The notes under the pieces were generated by a model. It was not told the origin of the DNA. It searched no databases and saw nothing but the letters and a program-made list of their open reading frames with translations. From Anaeramoeba flamelloides (Eukaryota > Metamonada > Anaeramoebidae): DNA of 64,000 bases. The position numbers and the translations under genes were made by a program. Below are positions 54,226-64,000 of the stretch, piece after piece. Each line of letters starts with the position of its first letter. Position 1 is the first letter of the stretch. The stretch lies in contig JANTQA010000036.1 of the NCBI GenBank assembly GCA_027625915.1, forward strand, positions 11,987,001-12,051,000, read 5' to 3'.

Positions 54226-55956
54226 TTGTATATTTGTTTCTTCAAATTTTTTTTTAGTTAATTCTTGGATTTTTATCCTGAATAGAAAACTTTTACTTTT
54301 AATTTTATCAAATTTAATAAAAATTTTTATTTTTTAGTATCTGATTATCTTTTTTTTTATTATTAAAAATTTTATAAAAGTATTTTCAATTAAATCCATA
54401 AAATCATTTTAATTACATTTTCTTTCACTTATTGGTATACTTGAAAACAAAAATTCTGGATTAAAAAAGAAGAGAAAATAAATCTAAACGAAAATTCATA
54501 CTTTTTTTTTGACACAATAAAATTAGTTGAAAGAATCACAATCTACAATTCCATTCAATTTGGAAATAATTTTAATTTTGAATAATATAATTTTTTTTTG
54601 TTTTCTGTTTTTTGTTTTCATCTTCTCTTTTCAGTTACATAATCTGCTTCTTGAGATCTAAAAATAAAAAAAAAATGAAGAATAGATGTTCCGTTAAAAA
54701 GTATAGAAGTCAGGTTTAAAAAAAAATTTTTTTGAATATATATATTAGAAATGATGTTTTTCCAGCTCTAATTTTGGGAATGGGAATATTGCTCAAAAAA
54801 ATTGTAAATGATTTGTCCTCATTTGATTAATCTTAGAAATTATTTTTTCGACAATTAAAAAATTTTCTCAAATTTACAGGTATAAAAAAGTATTTTTTCG
54901 TCAGAAAAAACAACTTTTTTATTTTTTGAGTGTTAACGATTGGATTCTGATTTCTGAATCCTCAAGTAAAAAGAAAAAGTTTCCCATCACTCTTCCCCAA
55001 TTACTCAATTTTTGAAACTAATTTTTTGAAAATCTTTAAAAAAAATAAAATGAAAACTAAATAAAAAGTTTAACATTGATATAAAAATTCCACACTTATT
55101 ATTAAATATCTCCCAATCTATTTGTCTTTCCTTTCATTTCAATTTCGAAAACTTATTTTAAAAAAATTCATTTTTTAGCAAACCTTGAAAATTCATACAA
55201 AGTAACCAAATGATCAACTGTTAACCAAAATAACAACACTTCCACACCAAACACAAGAAAATCTTTTTTTTCAGTTTGAGGTAACGAAAACCTAAATCAT
55301 TATTTTATTTTTTAGTTAACGAATTGAAAATTTTTGTAGTACATTAATGCTATTCTTATTTTATTTGTATTTTTTTAACAATTCACATCGACACAAGATT
55401 GAACCTAAAAAGTTTGTAATAATCTCCACAGTAGGTTTAATTGAATTCATTATAAATACAAAAAAATCAATTGGTCATTGTTGAGTAGCTGGTTAAATGC
55501 TCTTAACCGGGGTTATTAACAAGAGTACAAAAATATCACATTTTTTAGTCATCAAAAATAGAGTATATTTATAGAATTAATTTCATTTTTTTTTTTGAGC
55601 GGTTGTGGATTAGAAATTTGTTGCTTTGAATCAAATACCATTTGGATTTTTAGGTGAATATAAAGAGAATTGTCAATTTGGTGATTGGTATATTATCTTG
55701 TTAAGCTTTGACAACAATAATCTTTATTCAATAATGAATAGTTTATTGAAATATTTTGTTTTCACACCAAACTCCTTGTAAAATAAAAAAAATAAAACAA
55801 AAAGACAAATAAGAAGAAAAATAAAAAAATAATGAAAGCAAGTGGCTAGTGGTCTATTGTTGAATTTGTTTTTTTTTGATTTGTTGATTTTTTTCTAGTT
55901 TTGTTAATTTTTTATTGTTTGGTTAGAATTTTTTGAATTATCAAAAAATTAGTTGT
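54226..55956. other. Intergenic between RBBP4-like and eS26 genes (tail to tail)
   Basis: Holds the 3' flanks of both convergent genes and, at about 55110-55300, a decayed right arm of MITE family F (AACCAAAATAACAACACTTC, CACAAGAAAATCTTTTTTT). A short exon-like segment near 54635-54690 was not accepted. No other gene seen. Confidence 0.45.
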
Positions 55957-56724
55957 TTAATTTTTTGAGTTGTTGCTAAATCGAGAAAATTTATTGTTTT
56001 GTTGTCCTCTACCTCTACCTCTTCCACCTTGTTGTCCTCTACCTCTGCCTCTTCCTCTTTGTTGTCCTCTGCCTCTTCCTCTTCCTCTTCCTCTTCCTCT
56101 TCCTCTTCCTCTTCCTCTTTGTTGTCCTCTACCTCTTCCACCTCGTCCTCTACCTCTTCCTCTTCTTCTTGGTGGATCTCTTTTACGTCGATCGGTTCTA
56201 CTTCTTACACGAACCAATTTTCTATGGATAGCGCAACTAACACAAAGGTTTGATTTCATGTATGTTTTTGGAAGTTCATATTCTTTTTATTTTCAAAAGG
56301 TTATTCAATTAATTCAATTACGAAAGCAATTTGATTTGAGGAGAAATTGAATTACAAACAAGATTTAGGTTTTATTTTTTTTGATTTGAAGAAAAAAAAC
56401 AAAGAAAAGAAAAAATAAAAAGAAAAAAAAAAAGTAAATGGAATTTTTTTTTATTTCAAAGAAAAATAAGACAAAAAAAATTATTAGGTTTCTCTTTGGA
56501 ATTACAAAAAAAAAACAAAAAAAAGAAATATAAACTAACTTACCGACATAAACACTTGAGTTTGAGATATCTCGAATGGAGGTATTGTCAACAATATTTT
56601 GTACATTAAATCTTTTGATTGCTTTATCTTTTGGAACTGCTCTATAACAATTGTCACATCTTACAAATTTTGTGTGACCACGTCCTTTTTTTCCTCGTCC
56701 ATTGTTTCTTCTTTTTTTTGTCAT
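55957..56724 (-). CDS. RPS26: 40S ribosomal protein eS26 with Arg-Gly-rich tail
   Basis: Two exons, 56724-56544 and 56282-55957, with a 261-nt intron (GTAAGT donor, AAAAAG acceptor) splitting codon 61; 168 residues. eS26 lies at the mRNA exit channel of the small subunit. Residues 1-60 match the family closely ([47 protein letters not shown]). The junction gives [15 protein letters not shown], and [16 protein letters not shown] completes the zinc-binding set C23, C26, C74, C77. Animal eS26 ends near residue 115 in a Pro/Arg-rich tail; here about 55 residues of RGRG repeats with GQQ interruptions follow from about residue 100, then a short Asn/Ser end. The tail is coded by a CTCTTCCTCTTC-type repeat on the plus strand. 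Other open frames there are shadows. Confidence 0.94.
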
Positions 56725-56929
56725 TGTGTGTTATATTTAATTCTTTTCTTGATTGATAAAAAAAATTAGTAAAGATTCTTGATTAAGTTAAAAAGATAAA
56801 TTAAAAAAAATAAAATTGTTTGGATCTTTTTTTCCTGTTTTAAACAAGTCTTATTGTTAAATAACTGATTGTAAACTGACCAAATCATATTATAAATTAA
56901 AAGACCTCATTTGGGTTGTCTATTAAAAC
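56725..56929. other. Short 5' flank of eS26
   Basis: Only about 200 bp separates the eS26 start codon from MITE J3. The promoter is probably here; no motif is assigned. Confidence 0.35.
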
Positions 56930-57377
56930 TTTTAATTCTTTCTACTTGTACAAAAATTATTACAAACTAAACTCATATCTGAAATTTTAAGGGGAGAAAA
57001 TTGGTGATTATTATTTTCTTTTTGATTTAAAAAATCATTATCATCACTTGTTTAACCCCAAAGAATTTTCAAATAGAATTAAAAAGCATATAAATACATT
57101 TTATTGTTTCAAAAATCAAATTCAACCTTTAAATATTTCCAACTTTTTATTGAAATTATCATATATTGTTTTCACCAAAAAAAGTGCGATTTTTAAATTT
57201 TCATTATTCTGGAAGTATTTCAAAATATATATTTCGAAATAAATACCCTCGTCATTGATTCAATTAGTATTAATATTAAACTTAATTTGATATTGTCAAT
57301 TAATAAATACCTCTACTAACAAAGATTATTTTTTATGAAATGTAAAAAAAAATGCCTCACTTTTTTTGGAAATATCT
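56930..57377. mobile_element. MITE family J, copy J3 (5'-truncated)
   Basis: Matches the right two thirds of J1 (TCACCAAAAAAAGTGCGAT, AATACATTC/TAC block, TTTTTTGGAAATATCT) and ends at TA. The left terminus is missing or too diverged. The next base is the start of element I2, so the two abut. Confidence 0.6.
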
Positions 57378-57378
57378 T

Positions 57379-57963
57379 ATATATGTCCCTACGAACCAAA
57401 AAACACTAAAAATGAAAAACTGATCAAATACTTTCCATTAATACAATTAAAAAAACAAAATGATAAAATAAAAATAAATAAAGTTTCAATTTAACTTTTT
57501 CTTGAAAACATCTTTTGCCAAAATCATTGAATTCACACTTGAAATTATGTATATTTTTAGATTCAGTATCTTGTTTTAACTCATTTACTAAAATAAATTC
57601 TAAATTATGGGAATTTTCTTTTCACAAAAGGCACTAATTTGGTCCTCAAATGTTTTTTTTAGTTTTAAATGATACAATTAAAAAAAATTTAAACTAAAAG
57701 GATAAACTTTCTGGAAAAGCATTCTAATTTAATATATTAACTTATTCTTTGATTTCAAACTTTTCTCAACTGCAATTTTTCAAAAAAAAAATAAAAAAGT
57801 GCACACTAATTTCAAAAAATAATTTTGATATTCAAAAGTTGAGAGTGTTTTTCTTCTAAAAAAAAAATATCCCAGTGGTTAAGTGAATTAAGTATGAAAC
57901 TTAGTTTTCGAAAAATATTAATCAGAAAAAAATAGTGCTTAATTTTATTAAGGATATATATAT
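57379..57963 (-). mobile_element. MITE family I, copy I2 (inverse of I1)
   Basis: About 585 bp, the inverse of I1 at 7175-7752. Left end ATATGTCCCTACGAACC, right end TTAAGGATATATATATAT. Identity to I1 is high over the whole length with a few small indels. Non-coding. Confidence 0.75.
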
Positions 57964-59282
57964 ATATGAATTTTATTTGAATCTGAACTTCAAAAAATTA
58001 CGAATAATATATAATTTTTCATGAAACTCCTATTATATGATAAATACTAATATAAAATTAAAGAAAAAATGAAATTTGACAAAAAAAAATGTTAAAATAT
58101 TAAATACATTTTCCAATTAAAGGAGGTCAATTGTTGAGAGTGAATTATATGTATTTAAAAGAGTTTAAATAGATATTAGAAGTTAAAAGTATTTTGGAAA
58201 TTTCAAAATTGAAATCATTTTTTTCTTATTTTACTGTTTTCATTTTTCTATTTTTTTTTTTGATACCTAATACATTTTAATTTTTTTTATAATGCAAGAT
58301 CAATAGTCAATGCTAAAAAACACTTGTTCTGATGTTATTTAAATGATAAAAATGATTGTAGAAAAATTTATATTGATATCTATTGGTTTTTTCTTTGAAT
58401 CTTCAATTGTAGACCAAAATGAGTATTGTTTTTTTTTGCTCAAAGTGGATAAAGAATTTGTGTTTTTCAATTTTTCTGAAAATCCATAATTTATTAGATT
58501 TGGTTCCTACATGTATCAACTATTATCAGATTTTTGTGTATACATGATTTTTAATGTGTTATTTTTTATTCATATTCCAATTATCAAAAAAAATTGATAT
58601 TTGAAAAAAAAATATTTCGCCTATACCAGAAACAAATTTATTTTTTCTCTAATATCTTTATATGTTTGATATTAAAAAATCAAACATATTTTTTTTCATA
58701 GAATCAACTTTAAACAAAAACATAATCTTCATGTTGATCTTCATGAAATTTTGGATTAACTTAATATATATACCCTAAATATAATCAATAATAATAATAA
58801 TAATAATAATCAATACAAAAGGTGCCAGAATCTTCTCGAAATGGGGTTGAAAAAGCTAATTTTTAATATATTCTAGTATAATATTATTTATAAAAAATAA
58901 TTTATATTGATCAACTTATTGTGTTTAAACATTGAATCTATTAATAAACAAAATCAATATTCACTCATTTAATAGGTTCTAACATTTTTTATCACCTTCA
59001 GAAAAATTTAATAAAAAAATTAAATAATAATAATAATTTAAAATTCATTTAAAAAATTAATAAAATTTTTCACAAAATTAAAATATTTTTTAATGAGTTA
59101 ACAATGACCACTTTATATTTATAAATTCACCATTATTCAAAAATTAATTTACCCCAACATTAAATAAAAGTCATAATTTTATTTCAAATTTAAATATACT
59201 ATCAATAATTAAACAATTAAAAAAAAAAAAAAAAAAAATTATTTAATAATGTTTATTGTAAATTTTCAAAGAAAAAGTTTAA
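57964..59282. other. Intergenic, 3' of the deacetylase gene; no gene seen
   Basis: AT-rich, with an (AAT)n run at 58788-58810. No coding signal. The right end should hold the deacetylase 3' UTR. Confidence 0.4.
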
Positions 59283-62200
59283 TTAAATTTTTTCTTCAAT
59301 TTTATTTTTAGAATTTCTTCGAATTCTTTTTTTATCTTGAGAAGTAATTTTAAATTTATTATGGTTAAAAATATTTCTTTCAATATTATTTTGTAAATTA
59401 TTTGAAATATCTGATCTTGAAATTAGAGAAACTTTTGATTTTTTTGAATTTTGCAAAGGCTTTTTTCTACTTAAAATGGGATAGTTTTTGATGGAAATTG
59501 GAAAATCATTGATTTTATATTCACACCTTTTTTGATTTTTTTCTTCTTCTGTTTTAAAATTGTTAAAGTAATTTTTAAAGTGATTACTTTCTTGCATTCT
59601 TTTGTATCGCTCCAATTTCATTTGTATTTTGTTAAGGGTTGGTGTGCCTATTATAGAATTTTTTTCTTGATAAGCAATGTGGCTTTGTTTAAAGTTTGGG
59701 TTGGTGTTTAATTGAAAGATTGGAATTGTTTTTTCTTCCTTTTTAATATGATTAATAAGATTAATTTTCTTATCATTTTGAATAGTATTTATACTTTTTT
59801 TTTTAGATTTACATTGTAAATGTAATTCTAATTCTAATTTGGCATTTGATTTTGGTTTTGGTTTTGGTTTTGACTCTGATTCTTTCATCATCATATAATC
59901 AAATTGATTTTTAGATATTAATTTTTTCTTATTTTTACAAAATAATTGCTCGTTTTGGGGTGAAATAGTCATTGCTTTAAACTTTTGTTTTTCATTTTTT
60001 TTGAATAGTGACTTTGGTTGTTCAATAACTTCCACATTTTGATCTTTTTCGCTATAATCTTTTTCAAAAAATGCAAGGTCAAATCTTGAATTTTTCCAAG
60101 AAAATTGCTTTGAAAAAATATCTTGTTCAGAATTATATCTTTCATTTGTTTCTATTTCTTTGTCATATTCATCCTCATCATCAGACAATTCAAATTTTGA
60201 TCTAAAAATTTCATGAGGGATTTCTCTTTTCCCCACCGAGGGCACGGGCTCAATTTGCTTTAAGTTTTGATAAATTTGGGAAAATATTCTTTTTAAATTT
60301 TTTTTATCATTTTGATTTTTCAATGTGTTTGAAGGCTCAATGTGTAAAGAGGTTTCTTTTGGAAATTCGAACGAATATGCACTTAATGGTAATTCATTTT
60401 CAAGTTCAATGTCGCCTATTAATAAAGATGTTTCATATGTCCAACATCTAGCAACATTCTTTGGTGTATATCCTCCCCCACCAAGCACTAACAATGGCTT
60501 ATTTAAACCCCTCACATAATTAACACATTTCCCGTGGCCCTTAATACTTAGATTAAACGTACCCAGCTTGTCTTGTGTAAGAGTATCAGCTCCGCATTGA
60601 AGAACAATGGCCGATGGTTGATAATAAACCATAATTGCATCAATTACTTGTTTGAATAGAATAAAATATGCCTCATCATTCATACCATCTTTCAATGGTA
60701 CATTTACAGCATAATTTGTCCCTAAACTTTCCCCAATATCATTCAATTTTCCTATTGTTTTTTTTTTTTTTTTTTTTTTTTTGAAAAATGATATAAAGTT
60801 ATATTTTTTAATAAGTTTGATTGAATTATTATAGAAATTATATATATCAAAACACTATTTTATTTTTTTTTTTTTCAATTTTTTTTTTCTGAGTTGTTTT
60901 TTTTTTTGTTTTTACCATTCTTTTCCAATCCTTCTAAAATGTAAAAAATACATTAGAATAAACTATCGGTATATAATATATAAAGTTTGTATTGTGAATT
61001 AAAATATCGAGATTAAAAAAAAAATTAAGTGAAAAAAAAATGAATTCAGATTTAGATTTTTGATGGAGAAATCATAGTATGTTTTTAAAATAAATAAAAA
61101 CAAATTATATATTTAAATAAGCTATTTCCAAAAAAGTAGGACAAATTTATTTTAAAATATCTTTAAGAAACTTAATTCTAATATAACTATTTATATCTCC
61201 AAAATGGTTAACAACCGTTCATTCGGCATTCATTAATTATAATTTAATCTGTTTGTAAGAAGTAATCTTTTATTAAAGAAATCAAAGTTTCTGATCATGA
61301 TTTTATTTGATATTTTTTAGGGTGTGAAAATTGTTGTTTATTTTCTTTTTTTTTTATTGTGAAAAAAAAAAAAAAAAATGTTTCCTAAGAGATTAAATCC
61401 TTTAGGAAATTTCAAATCAAAGAAAAAACTTTTTATTGTTTAAAAAATTGTCTTAAAACTCATTTGTATCCTTATCAATTTCCTTTTTTTTTTTTATTGA
61501 AATTGAAAGTGGATCGTTTTCTCCAAAAAAGAGTGCTATTTTTTTTTTTCATTTTTTGGAAATATTTTGATCAAAATATTTTTAAAATACAAACAATAGA
61601 TGTTGGTTTACATTCAGTATTAATGTTTCACCTAATTTGATCAACATATTTTGAAAGACATACACATTAAGTACTGATCCAATTGGCATTATTATTATTC
61701 TTAAATTTAGATTTTCATTTTATGAATAGAAAGTACTTTCAAAGAAAATGTTATTTACAGTATAAAAAAAAAAATGCACCACTTTTTTTGGAAATACCTT
61801 ATATTTTTTTTGTGACAAATTCTGTCTTTTAAAAACAAAATATTTTTTTAAAAAAAATAATAACTTACAACTCTAATCTGTGATCAAAAATCTTTTGTAA
61901 TTAATATTTGCCTTTTAAAATGAGCTTTTTTATTAAAAAATCCTTCTCTGATGAACAAAAAAAATACTTTTTGGGAATGATTGCTGCAGAACTTTTTCAA
62001 ATGATAATCCCAATTATAAAAATAGATGGTAACAAATCTTGAACCAAAATAATTAGAAAACTGAAGTATAAGGGTATATGTTTTAAAATTTTAGAGAATT
62101 TGAATCTTGTTTATTGTAATTATTGCTGTTTTATTTTGTTAAAAAAACATTTTTTTTCTACAAAAAAAAAAAAAATCTAGAACCTGGTATTCTCGATTGA

Positions 62201-62918
62201 ATTCAAATTCATTTTTAGATTGTTGAAGTAATTTAATTGTTGAGACTATATTTTTTTGGAATACTTTAGTGATGAATTTAGTAATAAATTCATTTTTTTT
62301 TTTTTTTTACATTTTTTCAATCATGTACTACCTTTTTTATTTTTTCTTTTTTCTTGATCTTGATCTTTTTCTTTTATTCAATTGAATTAATCTTGAAATA
62401 AATGATGTAATATTTTTTTTCCAAAAAAATACAGAAATCGGTAAATAAAAGCATATATAAACATCAATATATAAATATAAACTTCATTTATTCAAAAAAA
62501 AAAAAAAAAAAAAAAAAACAACTTGAATTATTATCTAATGTTTGTTTGAATAGAATTGTTTTTATCATGATTAAGTGGGTTATACATAAGACGGAAAATG
62601 ATGCCAATTATTTTTTAAATTTAACAGTATTGAAAGCAAGCACTCTCAATAAGGAAGAGAAAATAAACAAATAAAATTAATTTATAACAAATTACAAACC
62701 TGTCCCTGGAAAATATCCATCTCCATATTTATGAAAACTGCAAGTCATGACTCGATTTGTTTGATAAAAAGCATCTTCAACACCATCCCCGTGATGAATA
62801 TCTATATCAATATATAATACCCTTGAATGGTATTTTAATAATTCATAAATTCCTAAAACAATATCATTGATATAACAAAAACCAGATGCCTCTGTACTTT
62901 TTGCATGATGAAGTCCAC
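59283..62918 (-). CDS. Class I histone deacetylase (5' end outside window)
   Basis: Two exons are visible, 62918-62700 and 60751-59283, joined by a 1.95-kb intron (G|GTTTGT to AATAG, phase 1). One or more 5' exons lie beyond the right edge. The enzyme removes acetyl groups from histone lysines using zinc. Visible: [18 protein letters not shown] (the start of the catalytic core with the His pair), [19 protein letters not shown] (zinc Asp and His), [14 protein letters not shown], then across the junction [27 protein letters not shown] (zinc Asp), GHGKCV and [19 protein letters not shown] (catalytic Tyr). This is Rpd3/HDAC1-2-like. The C-terminal 300 residues are a low-complexity, mostly basic tail with an acidic [10 protein letters not shown] cluster, unlike animal HDAC1. 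RBBP4, its usual partner in co-repressor complexes, is encoded just to the left. Confidence 0.93.
61130..61798. mobile_element. MITE family J, copy J1 (intronic)
   Basis: About 669 bp between TA sites (61128-61129 and 61799-61800). Inverted ends AGCTATTTCCAAAAAAGTAG and the complement of AGGTATTTCCAAAAAAAGTG. In the large intron of the deacetylase gene. Relatives at 46151 and 56930. Non-coding. Confidence 0.8.
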
Positions 62919-63007
62919 CTATTGAGAGGTAAAGTATTTAATTTAGAAATAATCATCATAAATAGATATATGTATATAAAAGTAAAAAAAAAATAAGAAT
63001 GAGTTAA

Positions 63008-63501
63008 GGATTATTCGAATTTTATTCCTAGTGGCTATTACTTTTATACCCACAACATGAATTATGAACTCAAAAGAATGTTGAGTTAATTGATCTTGTT
63101 AAAATGTAAAATTTATGTTGTTTTTGAGGAAGGCAAAAAAAATTTACTTTCCAAATCTAAAATGTTTCACTCAAAATTTTCGACTTCCAAAATGATATTG
63201 GGAAAATGTCACTCCACTTTATATTGAAGTATGTTAGAGTTGGTGGTGAGTGTAGCCACCCATTTGAAAAGAGAGTGGAGTGACTTTTTCCCAATATCAA
63301 AAAAAATAGCTTTTTATTTTTGCCTTTATTTGTTGGGATTTTTCGAAAAGTTTTTGGATCAATAAATGATTTTAGTCAAAATCTTAAATTGCTAAAAATT
63401 GACAATATTTGACTTTCCCTCAATTCACTATATTTTAAAGTTCTTAGAATATTTACTACTTTGTATTTCAAAGCTCACAGAGCATAAAATTCAGATAGCC
63501 C
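63008..63501. mobile_element. TTAA-bounded foldback family H, copy H2
   Basis: A 494-bp relative of H1 between TTAA at 63004-63007 and 63502-63505. Left GGATTATTCGAATTTTATTC, right GAGCATAAAATTCAGATAGC. The central inverted segment AGTGGAGTGACTTT pairs with AAATGTCACTCCACTT. More diverged than H1. Probably lies in an upstream intron of the deacetylase gene. Confidence 0.78.
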
Positions 63502-63505
63502 TTAA

Positions 63506-64000
63506 TGATAATTTATAAATAATAATAATAAAAAGGTTTTTCTTTTTCTTTTATTATGTTCAGAAATTCAAAAATATGCTAAAATACGCAACAGTTGGGC
63601 TGTCTTTTGGCTGGAAATGCTTTTAATTGACTTTTTTCTAGGGTTAATACATTGTGTTTCAATCTCTCGTGGGAATAAAAGATGAATAATCCTTGACTGC
63701 AAAGAAGATGATCGGAAAAGATTATTCTTTCTTTGTTTTTTCGCTCATCACTGCAAAATTCAAGTCAGTTACCCTGAGTGAAATTAAATGGAGTCACTTA
63801 TTGTTTGTGAAAATCTTTCAGAAATCTATTTGAAAAAAGAAAATTACTGAAGATTTTTACCAAATAAAAAAGAAACACTTTTTGAACAAAAAAGAATTAA
63901 GAACCAAAAACATATTTTGGTTTTACTGTAATTTTTTTTTGTTGAATCAGAAAAATCATTCACTTTTCGGTTTGTGTTCTTTGTTTTTTCTTTTGTCTTC
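63506..64000. other. Presumed deacetylase upstream intron or flank
   Basis: No deacetylase exon is recognised up to the window edge. About 63650-63697 is a remnant of an H right arm (CAATCTCTCGTGGGAATAAA). Confidence 0.4.

Noticed and set aside
54635-54690. Exon-like segment with TTTTCAG on one strand and TTTTTAG on the other
   Set aside because: Too short, readable on both strands, and no partner exon was found.
55970-56350. Plus-strand Leu/Pro-rich and Ser-rich frames, and a minus-strand Glu-rich frame
   Set aside because: Shadows of the eS26 Arg-Gly repeat; only one frame continues the ribosomal protein.

Overview
The window is nuclear DNA from a very AT-rich unicellular eukaryote. The evidence is GT-AG introns in nearly every recognisable gene, eukaryote-only gene families (Dcp2, eS19, eS26, TRAPPC4, RBBP4, class I HDAC, a TTBK-type kinase), long homopolymer and dipeptide runs in proteins (poly-Asn, Asn-Glu and Lys-Glu repeats) and no operons. 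Introns run from about 100 nt to 3.6 kb. Nothing in the sequence fixes the species; the low-complexity style recalls dictyostelids or anaeramoebae, and that is inference only. No tRNA, rRNA, CRISPR, retroelement or viral element was seen.

Layout, left to right: a single C2H2 zinc-finger gene (2.3-2.6 kb, minus); mRNA-decapping enzyme Dcp2 (7.8-9.1 kb, minus); ribosomal protein eS19 (15.8-16.6 kb, minus) with an unidentified small multi-exon gene behind it (16.8-17.7 kb); a large poly-Asn protein of unknown function (20.7-25.7 kb, minus); an orphan signal-peptide exon (32.8 kb, plus) facing a TTBK/CK1-family kinase ending in a CaaX box (33.3-35.5 kb, minus); TRAPPC4 (42.5-43.0 kb, plus); a decayed coding fragment (43.3-43.7 kb); an eight-exon RBBP4/MSI1-like WD40 gene spread over 10 kb (43.9-54.2 kb, plus); ribosomal protein eS26 with an Arg-Gly tail (56.0-56.7 kb, minus); and a class I histone deacetylase whose 5' end lies beyond the right edge (59.3 to >62.9 kb, minus). 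All nine recognisable gene models end in TAA.

Most of the rest consists of non-autonomous, transposase-less inverted-repeat elements (MITEs and foldbacks). I separate about ten families, labelled here A-K and P. Families F, H and K are bounded by TTAA, as piggyBac-type elements are. Families C, G, J, P and a 119-bp nested element are bounded by TA, as Tc1/mariner-type elements are. They sit in introns, abut gene 3' ends and are inserted into one another (C in D, G in F, the 119-bp element in the P-related element, B at the centre of a double-A palindrome). Two inverted P copies flank exons 4-5 of the RBBP4-like gene.

The identified genes are housekeeping functions: translation (eS19, eS26), mRNA decay (Dcp2), vesicle tethering (TRAPPC4), signalling (kinase) and chromatin repression (HDAC and RBBP4, known partners in co-repressor complexes). 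They are not an operon or a defence cassette. The most unusual content is the nested MITE landscape and several lineage-specific protein tails.
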